A stretch of 64,000 nt of DNA from assembly GCA_963783355.1 (NCBI GenBank), contig CAWANF010000013.1:62001-126000 (forward strand), written 5' to 3'. Origin of the DNA: CAWANF01 sp963783355. Its GTDB lineage: Bacteria; Bacteroidota; Rhodothermia; Balneolales; DATFMH01. Below, piece after piece: positions 9,335 to 18,932 of the stretch. The position numbers and the translations under genes were made by a program. Position 1 is the stretch's first letter, and each line of letters opens with the position of its first letter. The notes under the pieces were generated by a model. That model was given only the letters and a program-made list of their open reading frames with translations, did no database searches and had not been told where the DNA came from.

Positions 9335-10159
9335 ATGTTTGATCGTAATACACATCTCAATGATTTGCGGCTTGGCATTGTCGGGAAGCTTTTGAGAGCT
9401 TTTTATTCCAATGATGAACCGCTCATCTTTTTTGATATCGGGGCCTGTGAAGGAGTCAGTTCTGTGCGCTACGTCCGGAATTTTCTCAATGCGGAAGTGT
9501 ATTCTGTTGAGCCCTTACCATCGAATGTTGAACGCATAAAATGGAATATTGATAAAACCGGGGTAAAAAATATCCATGTTGTTGAATCAGCATTCACGAA
9601 TTCGGAGGGCGAAGCCACTTTACATGTTTCCGGGGGCCGGCCTGAAGCGTATGAGGGAACAGAAGTAGACTGGGATTTCGGAAATAAGAGCAGTTCTTTA
9701 TTACCGCCTGATAAGTCCACCAGATATACTCCCTGGCTGAAATTCGAAAATGAGATCCCGGTATCAACACAGACATTAAATACATTTTGCAGGAAAAATG
9801 AGATTGATTGCGTCCATTTTATGCATCTGGATGTGCAGGGAGCCGAGTTAAAAGTATTAAAAGGGGCCGGGGAAATGCTCCGGAATATTGATAATATCTG
9901 GCTTGAAGTGGAAACGGTACCTCTGTACAGAGATCAGCCTTTAAAAAAAGAGGTTCAACGATTTCTGAAAGATAACGGGTTCAGGAAAATTGTGGATCAT
10001 GTGTATGGGGTGAGCGGTGATCAATTTTGGAGCAGGAGGGATTTCTTGCAAGTAAAACAACCTGTCCCATTTCTATTTTTTTATCGTTTATTGAACAGGA
10101 TTAAACTTGTGGTAACTTATCCTTTCAGATTATTCTATAAAATTCGTTTGAGTAAATAA
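9335..10159 (+). CDS. FkbM family methyltransferase
   Basis: A 274-residue SAM-dependent methyltransferase of the FkbM family, which O-methylates sugars or polyketides in characterised cases. Motif I is FFDIGACEG (residues 32-40), an acidic residue follows in YSVEPLP, and the family block HLDVQGAELKVLKGA is present about two-thirds along. The C-terminus adds about 50 basic, hydrophobic residues beyond the fold that could associate with the membrane. It stands alone between the photolyase and a convergent minus-strand gene, so its acceptor cannot be guessed; cell-surface glycans are plausible. Confidence 0.85.
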   Translation: MFDRNTHLNDLRLGIVGKLLRAFYSNDEPLIFFDIGACEGVSSVRYVRNFLNAEVYSVEPLPSNVERIKWNIDKTGVKNIHVVESAFTNSEGEATLHVSGGRPEAYEGTEVDWDFGNKSSSLLPPDKSTRYTPWLKFENEIPVSTQTLNTFCRKNEIDCVHFMHLDVQGAELKVLKGAGEMLRNIDNIWLEVETVPLYRDQPLKKEVQRFLKDNGFRKIVDHVYGVSGDQFWSRRDFLQVKQPVPFLFFYRLLNRIKLVVTYPFRLFYKIRLSK

Positions 10160-10187
10160 ATTCAGACCGGAAATGCCGGACAGATTC

Positions 10188-11024
10188 TCAAAGTTGCTGA
10201 ATAAAAGTCTCCATCAAACGGGCAAAATCCAGTGCTCGTTTTGAAGCCGCTTCTTTGATTTCTTCATGCGCCAGTTTTTGTTTGCTTACCCCCGCGGCCA
10301 TATTCGTTATAAGTGATATTCCGAGGCTTCGCATGCCTAAATGTTGTGCCTCGATTAACTCCGGGGCTGTCGACATGCCAACAGCATCAGCTCCCATAGT
10401 TCGGAAAGCTTTGATTTCGGCTTTCGTTTCATAGGATGGCCCCTTGGCATAAAAATAGGTGCCCCTGACCAGATGCAAACCCATCTGTGCTGCAATGGAT
10501 GTTGCTTTTCGCACGGAAGTTTCATTCTGATAGCTGCTCCAAAGGGAAGTCTCAGATGTTTTGATCAACACGCCCGGTACGATCAGGCTGTCGATAAGCA
10601 TAAGATCACCAACCTGGAATCGATTATTGATTCCACCTGCCGCGTTGGAAACTAAAAGAATATCAGAAGAAAACGCATGCGAAAGATGGACAGGGAGCAG
10701 CGTTCGTTCAAAAGGATGGCCTTCGTAGTGATGAAATCTGCCCGAAAATACCAGAACGGTCTTTGAACCAATGGTGCCGATGGACAAGGTGCCGTTATGT
10801 CCGGCAACGGTAGTTTGTGGAAAACCGGGAATGTCTTTATAAGTGATTGATAATGTATGTGTCAGTCTCTGCTCGAATCCTCCAAGGCCCGATCCCAAAA
10901 TGATAGCGGCGTCAACAGATTCAGAAAAGCCCGTTTCTGTTAAAAATGAATAGATAGAATCAATCGCTTCAGCGCTTGGCGTATTCGTTGACGCTTTCAA
11001 TGGTGTATCCTTTTTTTTCATCAT
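10188..11024 (-). CDS. punA: Purine nucleoside phosphorylase, family 2
   Basis: A 278-residue trimeric-type purine nucleoside phosphorylase that splits (deoxy)inosine and guanosine with phosphate for purine salvage. Visible blocks are ILGSGLGGF (phosphate loop), SGRFHHYEG, LVSNAAGGIN, AKGPSYET and ITNMAAG, all in the order of family 2 PNPs, including the Glu and Asn that bind the base. The ATG at 11024 lies inside the upstream MBL-fold gene, giving a 56-base overlap in different frames and implying translational coupling. No alternative ATG exists inside the first 20 codons after the MM pair. Confidence 0.92.
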   Translation of the reverse strand: MMKKKDTPLKASTNTPSAEAIDSIYSFLTETGFSESVDAAIILGSGLGGFEQRLTHTLSITYKDIPGFPQTTVAGHNGTLSIGTIGSKTVLVFSGRFHHYEGHPFERTLLPVHLSHAFSSDILLVSNAAGGINNRFQVGDLMLIDSLIVPGVLIKTSETSLWSSYQNETSVRKATSIAAQMGLHLVRGTYFYAKGPSYETKAEIKAFRTMGADAVGMSTAPELIEAQHLGMRSLGISLITNMAAGVSKQKLAHEEIKEAASKRALDFARLMETFIQQL

Positions 11025-11769
11025 ATCCGGTTAAACGAAACATTGGAGTTTCACTGCTGTGATAAGCCAAAATCACGAATTCTTCTTCTAATGCTTTTTT
11101 TGCCAATTCCTGGCGTGCCTGTATGCTTTCTTTTGGATCGAAATCATATTTGGCGGCAAATTTCTGATTGACATGGCCTTTGGTCGGCAGGACATCACCG
11201 GCCATCATATATTTATGTCCACCGGAACGGTACAGGATTACCTGGTGAAATTCACTGTGCCCGCCAATTTTGTATACCTCAATTTCAGGATATGGATGAT
11301 CCTGTTCTTTCAGGAAATGAATGTCGGCGCGGGCATCGATGAAATGAAGAAATTCCGTTTTTAAATCATCATAGAAAACTTTTTCAGATAAAGCCTTCTT
11401 CCAGTCATTTTCCGAAACCCAGAGCTTCGTATCCGGAAAAGTGAGTTCCCAATAACCATTTTTCCTGTTCGCCAGTCCTCCCAGGTGATCAAAATGAAGA
11501 TGGCTGCAGATGATATCCGTAATGTCATATTCCGACAGGCCATGATGAGACAGATTCCGGCAAATAGTATCAATGGATGTGCCCTGACCCAGTTCGCCAA
11601 GACCCGTATCGAGTAAAAATTTTCGATCAGGTGTGTTTAACAAAAACGGTTGAATAGCAATTCTTAATGAACCTTTTTCTGGTTTGCTGTCCCGTTGCAT
11701 CGGTTTGAAAATTTTATCCAATCCGACGGAAAAAGTGCCTTCATATAAGGGAGCTGCGTAAGTTTGCAC
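10969..11769 (-). CDS. MBL-fold metallohydrolase
   Basis: A 266-residue metallo-beta-lactamase fold hydrolase with the di-zinc motif HLHFDH (His90, His92, Asp94, His95). A further metal His lies in IGGHSEFHQ, the bridging Asp in MAGDVLP, and a late His in LAYHSSE. The spacing resembles lactonase-like members (AHL lactonase/AttM group), but the substrate cannot be assigned. It overlaps the following purine nucleoside phosphorylase by 56 bases, so the pair forms an operon. That suggests, without proving, a shared salvage role. Confidence 0.85.
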   Translation of the reverse strand: MQTYAAPLYEGTFSVGLDKIFKPMQRDSKPEKGSLRIAIQPFLLNTPDRKFLLDTGLGELGQGTSIDTICRNLSHHGLSEYDITDIICSHLHFDHLGGLANRKNGYWELTFPDTKLWVSENDWKKALSEKVFYDDLKTEFLHFIDARADIHFLKEQDHPYPEIEVYKIGGHSEFHQVILYRSGGHKYMMAGDVLPTKGHVNQKFAAKYDFDPKESIQARQELAKKALEEEFVILAYHSSETPMFRLTGYDEKKGYTIESVNEYAKR

Positions 11770-11833
11770 AAATAGTTATCTGATTTAAGGAATCTGAATG
11801 ATGATTTTTGAAATCGCTATAAATATAAGGATT

Positions 11834-12769
11834 TCAGGATTTATTTTTATTCTCGTAGCGGTCGTAAGCCTGAATGATATCTCTGATAAGCCGGTGGCGG
11901 ACAACATCCCGCTGATCGAGGTAAACGAATTTAATTCCCTTGATGTTTTCGAGTATCTGCTGTATAGAGATTAGCCCCGAAGCCTGTGTGCTGGGCAAGT
12001 CGGTTTGAGTGATATCGCCCGTAACTATGGCCTGGCTGTTGAGTCCCAAACGAGTTAAAAACATCTTCATTTGCATATTTGTAGCATTCTGGGCTTCATC
12101 CAGGATGACAAAAGCGTTGTTTAACGTTCGACCACGCATATAAGCCAATGGAGCAATTTCAATGATATTCTTTGCCATATTCAGTTCAAGACTCTCATAA
12201 TCAATCATTTCTTCCAGCGCGTCATAAAGCGGGCGCAGGTAGGGATCGATTTTTTCACGGAGTCCGCCGGGCAGGAATCCCAGGCTTTCACCGGCTTCAA
12301 CAGCAGGACGACACAGAACAATTTTTTTGACTCGCCGTTCTTTCAGCGCTTTTACAGCCAGGGCTACCGAAGTGTAGGTTTTACCGGTACCGGCCGGACC
12401 GATGGCAAATACAATGTCGTTATTTTGAACGGTCTGAACAATGTTCCTCTGGCCGGGAGTCTTAGCTCTTACTGATTCGCCACTATAGGTTTGAAGAATG
12501 ATATCCGATTCGAAAAACTTTTGTGTTTCGCCAATGGGATCGGTTTTTTTGAGAGCCAGGACGGTATCCACATCCGCTTCGGAAAGAACCCCTTTGCGCC
12601 GTGTGATATCAATCAGATCGGTGATGATAGTTTTAACTTCATTTACTTCGGTTTCTGAACCGCTGATTCTAAGAATGTTTCCTCGTGCTGTCAGGCGGAT
12701 ATTTGGATAGGCCTGTTCAATTTTAGAAAGGTTTTTATCCTTCAGTCCAAGTATTAACACAGGCTCCAC
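11834..12769 (-). CDS. phoH: PhoH family ATPase (YbeZ-like)
   Basis: A P-loop ATPase of the PhoH/YbeZ family, linked to RNA metabolism and ribosome maturation. It has an N-terminal KH-like part, Walker A GPAGTGKT (residues 124-131), Walker B FVILDEAQNAT and the ITGD/Arg-rich region QRDVVRHRLI. The GTG at 12769 is the first usual start. However, the frame stays open upstream for 23 codons that read like the family's normal N-terminus (EQKIVITGVEPV), with only ATA/ATT/ATC candidates and no ATG, GTG or TTG. The true start may be non-canonical. ybeY is not adjacent. Confidence 0.93.
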   Translation of the reverse strand: MEPVLILGLKDKNLSKIEQAYPNIRLTARGNILRISGSETEVNEVKTIITDLIDITRRKGVLSEADVDTVLALKKTDPIGETQKFFESDIILQTYSGESVRAKTPGQRNIVQTVQNNDIVFAIGPAGTGKTYTSVALAVKALKERRVKKIVLCRPAVEAGESLGFLPGGLREKIDPYLRPLYDALEEMIDYESLELNMAKNIIEIAPLAYMRGRTLNNAFVILDEAQNATNMQMKMFLTRLGLNSQAIVTGDITQTDLPSTQASGLISIQQILENIKGIKFVYLDQRDVVRHRLIRDIIQAYDRYENKNKS

Positions 12770-12970
12770 ACCTGTAATGACAATTTTTTGTTCTTTTATT
12801 TGCGTCTTAGCTTCGATAATTATTCAGGCTTTAGTTAGAATTTTCATGGAGCATTCGCTTCGTGACTATATAAACAAATATGTTTATTCATTTAATAAGA
12901 ATAAAGTCATTCTGCTAACCAGATACGAAATTTTCCAGCTTTTTTAAAACAATTAGAAGAATAATAACAT

Positions 12971-13651
12971 TCAGACAAGAAGTCGTTTTCCTGAAACAGC
13001 CTTTTTATGTAATTCGGCCACACTTTGTGTGATATCATCCGTTTTGAAAATATTGCTCCCAACAACAAAAACATCAGCGCCGCTATGGGATACCTGTTCG
13101 ATATTTTTCAGCCCTATTCCACCATCTACTTCAATGAGAAACCGGAGGCCTTCTTTATTTCTCAGGGCAACCAACTCTTTGATTCGATTGTAACTATGCT
13201 CTATAAATTTTTGTCCTCCAAAGCCAGGATTTACCGTCATCAGCAGTACTAAATCAACATCTGGTAAAATGGGTTCGATGTTATGTAAGGAGGTCGCCGG
13301 ATTGATAGCAACACCGGCCCGGATACCTTCCGACTTAATTTTCTGAATGGAACGGTGAAGGTGGGTAGATGCTTCGTAATGAACCGTAATCTGATCGGCA
13401 CCGGCTTTAACGAAAGCACTCACATAATCATCGGGGTTATAAATCATCAGGTGAACATCAAGAAATACATCGGTACTTCTGTTTGCTGCTTCAACCACTA
13501 AAGGTCCGAATGAAATATTAGGCACGAAATGTCCATCCATGATATCGCAATGAATCCATTCTGCTCCACCTGCGATACTGTTTTGAATATCCTGCTCAAG
13601 ATGAGTAAAATCAGCGGCTAAAATAGAAGGAGCAATAATCGAAGTAGACAT
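12971..13651 (-). CDS. rpe: Ribulose-phosphate 3-epimerase
   Basis: A 226-residue TIM-barrel epimerase interconverting ribulose 5-phosphate and xylulose 5-phosphate in the pentose phosphate pathway. Family blocks are PSILAADF (residues 8-15), HCDIMDGHFVPN (metal His and the catalytic Asp), DVHLMI, LMTVNPGFGGQ, EVDGGI and VVGSNIF in the expected order. Length is standard. It lies 6 bases after the PASTA gene on the same strand, so they are probably co-transcribed although functionally unrelated. Confidence 0.96.
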   Translation of the reverse strand: MSTSIIAPSILAADFTHLEQDIQNSIAGGAEWIHCDIMDGHFVPNISFGPLVVEAANRSTDVFLDVHLMIYNPDDYVSAFVKAGADQITVHYEASTHLHRSIQKIKSEGIRAGVAINPATSLHNIEPILPDVDLVLLMTVNPGFGGQKFIEHSYNRIKELVALRNKEGLRFLIEVDGGIGLKNIEQVSHSGADVFVVGSNIFKTDDITQSVAELHKKAVSGKRLLV

Positions 13652-13657
13652 GAAATA

Positions 13658-14506
13658 TCAGTTTTTGTGATTATTGGGTTTGGCAGCAGCCGGGATAGAG
13701 TCGTTTTTTATCTGGGTCGTATCAGCGTTTACCGGTCCGGTTTCGGTACCTTCCTGGGATAAAGATGACGGACGTTCTGAGACTACTAAATTTACCAGCG
13801 AACCTTCCAACAGGCTGTCTTTGTCGGATGGAGAATAGCTGATGACAATGTAGGGATCCAGTTTGGCATCCGGTTTATAAATAATCTCACCGGTTCGTAA
13901 TCCAGCATTTCTAATCTTGCTTTGTGCTTCATACATCCGCAATCCGGTTAACTTCGGGACCAGAACTTTATTAACACCTAGTCCGTCACTGACTGTCAGG
14001 CTTACAATCGTGCCTTTCTCTACAGATATTCCTGCTTGTATCGATTGTCGTAAAACTGTGTTTTTAAAAGGTGAAGAAACGTAGGTGGCCCCACCGAATT
14101 CTAGCCCATAATTTTTCAATTGCAGCTGGGCGTTTCTGAGAGACATATTTTCTACGTTGGGAACCTCTACTTTCGGTGCATTGGCTGCATTGACCGTCAG
14201 ATAAATGAAGCGTCCCGGTTTCACAATTAAAGAGGGTGATGGTGACTGATCGATAACGTAATCCGGCGGGTACGAAGCGGTGTACCTTCTGTCGATGACA
14301 GAATCCCTCAATCCGTCCCGTTTTAGTAGTTCTCTGGCTTCGGTGAAGGGCAGTTTAGTCACATCAGGAACGGTAAGCCCCTGGTTATACCGGGTATAAT
14401 AGGGCATGATATAGAAATTGAGCAACGCAAGAAAAATAGCGCCAAACAATGCTATACTCAGAAGCAGAAGATAAAATCGGATGTCTTTTAATAATTTCTT
14501 GAACAT
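13658..14506 (-). CDS. PASTA domain membrane protein
   Basis: A 282-residue protein with a short cytoplasmic basic N-terminus, one transmembrane helix (about residues 12-33) and three tandem PASTA domains (about 42-108, 112-180 and 184-250). A Ser/Thr/Pro-rich tail follows. Each PASTA unit shows the V(P)xVxxLxxxEAxxxLxxxGL pattern. PASTA domains bind peptidoglycan fragments in kinases and PBPs; here there is no kinase or transpeptidase domain, so the protein is a wall-facing accessory of unknown role. It shares an operon with rpe. Confidence 0.88.
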   Translation of the reverse strand: MFKKLLKDIRFYLLLLSIALFGAIFLALLNFYIMPYYTRYNQGLTVPDVTKLPFTEARELLKRDGLRDSVIDRRYTASYPPDYVIDQSPSPSLIVKPGRFIYLTVNAANAPKVEVPNVENMSLRNAQLQLKNYGLEFGGATYVSSPFKNTVLRQSIQAGISVEKGTIVSLTVSDGLGVNKVLVPKLTGLRMYEAQSKIRNAGLRTGEIIYKPDAKLDPYIVISYSPSDKDSLLEGSLVNLVVSERPSSLSQEGTETGPVNADTTQIKNDSIPAAAKPNNHKN

Positions 14507-14535
14507 TGTATAAAGATACGATCAGAAGTTCATTC

Positions 14536-15513
14536 CTAAAAACTCAATTGAAATCTGAGGCCATTGTTTTGATCGTTTATGTAATAAACGGAGGCATGCA
14601 GTCTTTCATTATGAAGTTTTGATGTAAAATAAGCATCAAAAGCGGAAACAAAGTGATTGACGATGACTAAAGTCAGCATTCTGCTGGCCGTACGGAGATG
14701 ATCATTGAAATCAGCGGCGCGATGAGCGCCCAAATGCCAGTCATATGACATACCGTTGGGTTCCCATACAATCTGGGTGGGTTGTGTATTGAAATCTTTC
14801 CAACCCGGTCCGAACTGATAATATTTGCTCATGAGCTCATAATATTGCTGCGAACCCAAATCAGGCAGATTATGAGAGAAGGCATTGCCGCTTGTTCCAT
14901 CGTAATACGTTTTTCGCTCAAGCTGGTGTACCGCATTGATATTGACACGTTTCCAGTCGTCACGGGTATTCGCTGAACTGGTTCCCAATTGATACCCTGG
15001 ATTTGCCAGTGAATTGTACGTTATGGGGTTATTTGGGTAAAAAGCATTGTGATAATCGACCAAAAAACGGGCATATTTCACAACACTCCAGTTCAAATCG
15101 GCATATTGATGATAATCCCTGGTAAGATTGTTGCCCTCGTTCTGCATTACAAAGTGATAGGTTAATGCAGCCGCTTCAATGGTAAGAAATATACCGGCTT
15201 TCAGCCATTGTCCGTTCGCCATTTGTCCGATTCCGGGAACAGCAGCAGATGACAAAAATGCCAGTCCCGGTTTTCGTTCAATAGTATTAAAGAATCCTTT
15301 GTTTGAAGTGACTTTTTTTGATGTAACCGAATCATTACTGAAGGTGTACAACTGAAAAGGAAGCAGATTGTGGGATACTATTTTTTTATTCGGCTTTTCC
15401 TGAACCGTTTTAGAAATGACCACACTGTAATCCTGCCCTAATGCCGGCCGCGCAACGATGATATGCAGGGCGAACATCAATAATATCCACGTAAACTTTT
15501 GAATTGATTTCAT
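14536..15513 (-). CDS. DUF5683-like membrane protein
   Basis: A 325-residue protein with a signal peptide (residues 1-26, ending ALGQ) and a central block LSSAAVPGIGQMANGQWLKA followed by a hydrophobic helix. The SxxxPGxGQxxNGxWxKA pattern is that of DUF5683-type proteins common in Bacteroidota. The C-terminal part is rich in aromatic and charged residues and may form a periplasmic or outer-membrane domain. Function is unknown. It follows the peptidase-MA/TolB gene on the same strand with a 47-base gap, so it may belong to the same surface-protein operon. Confidence 0.7.
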   Translation of the reverse strand: MKSIQKFTWILLMFALHIIVARPALGQDYSVVISKTVQEKPNKKIVSHNLLPFQLYTFSNDSVTSKKVTSNKGFFNTIERKPGLAFLSSAAVPGIGQMANGQWLKAGIFLTIEAAALTYHFVMQNEGNNLTRDYHQYADLNWSVVKYARFLVDYHNAFYPNNPITYNSLANPGYQLGTSSANTRDDWKRVNINAVHQLERKTYYDGTSGNAFSHNLPDLGSQQYYELMSKYYQFGPGWKDFNTQPTQIVWEPNGMSYDWHLGAHRAADFNDHLRTASRMLTLVIVNHFVSAFDAYFTSKLHNERLHASVYYINDQNNGLRFQLSF

Positions 15514-15560
15514 GAATTCGTCAATTAGGTGTCTGACACTAAAATGTACTTTGAATGAGC

Positions 15561-18500
15561 TTACATATCAAAATCGAATAATAGTCCGAAATGGATTAAG
15601 ATGCTTTTTCCATAACTGACACGGTTGCTTCCGGTATCGGTGATAAACTCGGATGGCAGATGAACGCCAAATTTATTCAATCCATAAGCTCCGCTGATAA
15701 AGAATCGGCTCGGGAAGAAATAATTGGTATTCAGGCTAACCCTCAGTTCAGCACCGATTCCTGTTTTTAAATTGTTGCCGATATTGAGCGGGCCGCCCCA
15801 TCCGTTGCCTGTTTCAATAAATAACCGGGTAAAAATTTTATCCAGTGTAAATCGTCCATATTGCTTGTTTAAGTTAGTTATAACCGGGAAAATGTACGAC
15901 ATCTCGGCATAGGCCGTAGTCGTGCCACCGATGGCAAAATATGGATAACTTCTCATTCCTGTTAATCCACCGATGTAATCAAGGAAGAAATAATCACTTG
16001 GATTGTTGAAATATGTGAAAAAGCGTGATTTCAGCTCTATAGTCTCACCAAGGGCATGAAACCCGTATTTTACATTGGCTTCGGCTGATTTATTTTCATA
16101 ATTCTTGTACTCCGGAGACAACAGGCCATCCTTGAGTTGGTATTTGTCGAGTAATTTACTTGGCTGATAGTTCAGGCGAACCTGGCCTTTGATGCCAATC
16201 GGAGCGATATCATCATTTCTATAGGGTTCGTTCAACCGGAAGATATAGGCCGCTGTCAGGCCGGTGCCGATATAATAACGCGATGAAGTTCCACTGACAG
16301 TGCTTTTGTATTCTTTGGAGTAAAATGATGAATTGGAAACTTTATAGGGCGAATAGGAAGCTCCCAATTCCAATAGACTCCAGTTATTTATTTTACTGCG
16401 TAAATACACATCCGCCTCCCAGATGTTGTAAGCAATATCAACTTTTTGGGTATCAGGCAGACAAGAAACGCATGGATAATCCGTAACCGACAATCCGTTT
16501 TTTACATTACGCCGCATATTATAAAGTTCGACAGAAATGTCCGGCGACCAGCGGCGTTTGATGAAAGGCAGTCCATCGTAATCGACGGTCAGGAATAAAT
16601 CACGATCCAGGTTTGAAAGTCGGGAAGGAGACAGGAAATCGGTGATGCCATTCGAAGATAATGAGCCAAAACCAAATAATGCACCGCCAAAAATAGAAAA
16701 CTTGTTCAGTACATCATGCGATGACATGTAAAAACCGATTTTGTTATCCCTCCACAGGTTTTCAGCCAGTTTTCCAACTTTTCCACCCGTTAAAAGAGGT
16801 CCGTTTGCGCCTTCGGGACGTGCATAATTATCAAATCGAATAACCGGGTAAAAGCTGAAATTCGTAAATACATCTTTATAGGAATACAATGTTCTCTGAT
16901 TAGGTTCACCCCGTGTTTTGATCGAAAAATGATAACTACCGGTGTCGGCTTCAGCCATGATTTTAGACGAAAACTGATTCAGATCATTGTCGTTAAATTT
17001 ATTCAGATGAGTGTAAGCGGCTTTTACATGAAATGTATCGGCTAATGCCGGACGCACATAGGTTCCCAGGGAATCCATAGCTAACAAATCAGGAATTTTC
17101 GCCATGCTGATTTTATAGCCGGAAGCTTTATACTCTGAATAGGAGAGATCCCCACTTTTGTTTACTGTCGGGAAAAATGCACCACCATGAACACTGGTCA
17201 GCTGCCTGCTTTTTCCCGTCTCCATATTCATCCGGTAAATATTAAAAATGCCCGTCTTATCGCTGGAATAGTATAAATATTTTCCTTCAGGGCCCATTTC
17301 AGGATCCCGATAATTATAAATACCATCACCTAATATGCGGGAAGAAGTATCTGTTGCGATATCGAGTTTATAAATTTTTCGTCGGGCTGTATCCGATTCG
17401 CTGTAATAAATATACTTACCATTTTTCGACCACGCCGGATGATAAACCTGCTGTCCGTTTTGGAAGTGGGTCAGCAATTTGATGCTCTTGTCTTTTACAT
17501 TTAACAGGGCGAGGTTAATGGTGGCATCTCCCTCAATGACGGCAGCAATTTGCTTTCCGTCCGGACTCCATGCCGGTTCCGTAATCCGTTTACTATGCGT
17601 GATTCGTGTACTTTTGCGGGTCTGTAAATCATAAATGAAGATATCTTTATAATCTTCACCGTATTTATTCAGAGTAAGCCGGCTGTACGCAATTTTCTTC
17701 CCATCCGGTGAATAAGAATAAGCCGAGGATTCAATTTTCAGCTCGGGCCTGATAAGCGTGCCATCGCTATAGGTATTATTGGTACTTTTAGAAAACGGGG
17801 AAGCATTTCTGAAAGCGAGAACGGTCTTATCGGTTTTTAAGTTGTGAAAATACAGTTTGACTTCATAGGTATCCTGGCCTTTGTTGGACAGATAAGCCAG
17901 TGTTTTTCCGTCAGGTGAAAATACCGGGTTTAAATCATAGAAACCTTTGGATTCTACAGGTGTGGAACGAGTAAATTTCAGGGGAGATAAAGCCTGTTGG
18001 TATTCCATGTGAAGGGAATCAACCCATTGTTTGTAGATGACATTTCCATCAATACCGGTGGCCATTTTCATGGCTTTGGCGACATCATTCACCCCTTTTT
18101 TCGCTAAAGCGCGGGAAATCTTATACAAGACATCTTCGCCAAACCGGTGGGCAAGGTAACGGGTTAATGCAAAACCCTGGTTGTAAACGACTTCTCGTTC
18201 TATGCTCGTTTTCGAGGTGAACGTTCCCATTTTTCCCAGCGATAGCTGAGTATGGTCCATAATTCTCGTACGTAAAACCATGTCACGGTGCGTATCCCAG
18301 AAATCGTAATGAAGGCCTTCTCTTTGAAATTGCGCTGTTCCTTCTGCCATCCACGACGGTACACTGATGCTTGCAAATGGAAACGTGATAATACCGTCGG
18401 GATACCCGTAAAGAACATCAGGGCGCCGGATATTTTCGTACGTGAGCCACTGGAAATAAATAGCGGGGACGCTTCGCTTACGTTTCATAGCGGATTGAAG

Positions 18501-18932
18501 CTGAATCATATGCGTAAATTCGTGGCTGATCACATTCCGATACCAATCATGCGTGCCGCGTAATGGCATATCCAGCGCCGGGACCCAAATATCGATCATA
18601 TTATCAAAGAAATAGGAGGCCCCGTTGGAATAATCCTCGCGATCGTGAAGAATGATGCTGATTTTGGTATTCGGTTCGTGATGATATAATTGCGTGATCG
18701 GGCCATAAACTTCCTCGGCAACCCTGGAAACCACCTGTGCCGAACGGCTGTTTCCTTTTTGGAAATGAATCAGGAAATGTTTACTGGAAATGGTGTACCA
18801 CGGACGCTGATTTTCCGGGTAGTTGTAATCCTGCGGGTTCACCTGTGCACGGGTAACCTTCGGAAAAACAATGAGCATCGCCATAGCAGCGATTAGAAAG
18901 AAATGGGTGATATGGATTCTTCGCAATATCAA
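15561..18932 (-). CDS. Peptidase-MA / TolB-propeller / Omp85-like barrel fusion protein
   Basis: A 1123-residue secreted protein with three parts. After a signal peptide (1-30) comes a gluzincin-type peptidase domain with an intact zinc motif HEFTH (137-141) and downstream Glu in WMAEGTAQF (Glu197). Next, about residues 320-640, are WD40-like/TolB propeller repeats (FSPDGKTLAYLS, YSPDGKKIAYSR, WSPDGKQIAAV). The last 450 residues are a beta-barrel ending in an Omp85/surface-antigen-like block (GLTGMRSYPYFAIGG, then ETGNGWGG). Similar long proteins occur in FCB-group bacteria but are poorly characterised. Its ATG overlaps the stop of the M6-like gene (ATGA), so the two are translationally coupled. 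Confidence 0.85.
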   Translation of the reverse strand: MILRRIHITHFFLIAAMAMLIVFPKVTRAQVNPQDYNYPENQRPWYTISSKHFLIHFQKGNSRSAQVVSRVAEEVYGPITQLYHHEPNTKISIILHDREDYSNGASYFFDNMIDIWVPALDMPLRGTHDWYRNVISHEFTHMIQLQSAMKRKRSVPAIYFQWLTYENIRRPDVLYGYPDGIITFPFASISVPSWMAEGTAQFQREGLHYDFWDTHRDMVLRTRIMDHTQLSLGKMGTFTSKTSIEREVVYNQGFALTRYLAHRFGEDVLYKISRALAKKGVNDVAKAMKMATGIDGNVIYKQWVDSLHMEYQQALSPLKFTRSTPVESKGFYDLNPVFSPDGKTLAYLSNKGQDTYEVKLYFHNLKTDKTVLAFRNASPFSKSTNNTYSDGTLIRPELKIESSAYSYSPDGKKIAYSRLTLNKYGEDYKDIFIYDLQTRKSTRITHSKRITEPAWSPDGKQIAAVIEGDATINLALLNVKDKSIKLLTHFQNGQQVYHPAWSKNGKYIYYSESDTARRKIYKLDIATDTSSRILGDGIYNYRDPEMGPEGKYLYYSSDKTGIFNIYRMNMETGKSRQLTSVHGGAFFPTVNKSGDLSYSEYKASGYKISMAKIPDLLAMDSLGTYVRPALADTFHVKAAYTHLNKFNDNDLNQFSSKIMAEADTGSYHFSIKTRGEPNQRTLYSYKDVFTNFSFYPVIRFDNYARPEGANGPLLTGGKVGKLAENLWRDNKIGFYMSSHDVLNKFSIFGGALFGFGSLSSNGITDFLSPSRLSNLDRDLFLTVDYDGLPFIKRRWSPDISVELYNMRRNVKNGLSVTDYPCVSCLPDTQKVDIAYNIWEADVYLRSKINNWSLLELGASYSPYKVSNSSFYSKEYKSTVSGTSSRYYIGTGLTAAYIFRLNEPYRNDDIAPIGIKGQVRLNYQPSKLLDKYQLKDGLLSPEYKNYENKSAEANVKYGFHALGETIELKSRFFTYFNNPSDYFFLDYIGGLTGMRSYPYFAIGGTTTAYAEMSYIFPVITNLNKQYGRFTLDKIFTRLFIETGNGWGGPLNIGNNLKTGIGAELRVSLNTNYFFPSRFFISGAYGLNKFGVHLPSEFITDTGSNRVSYGKSILIHFGLLFDFDM

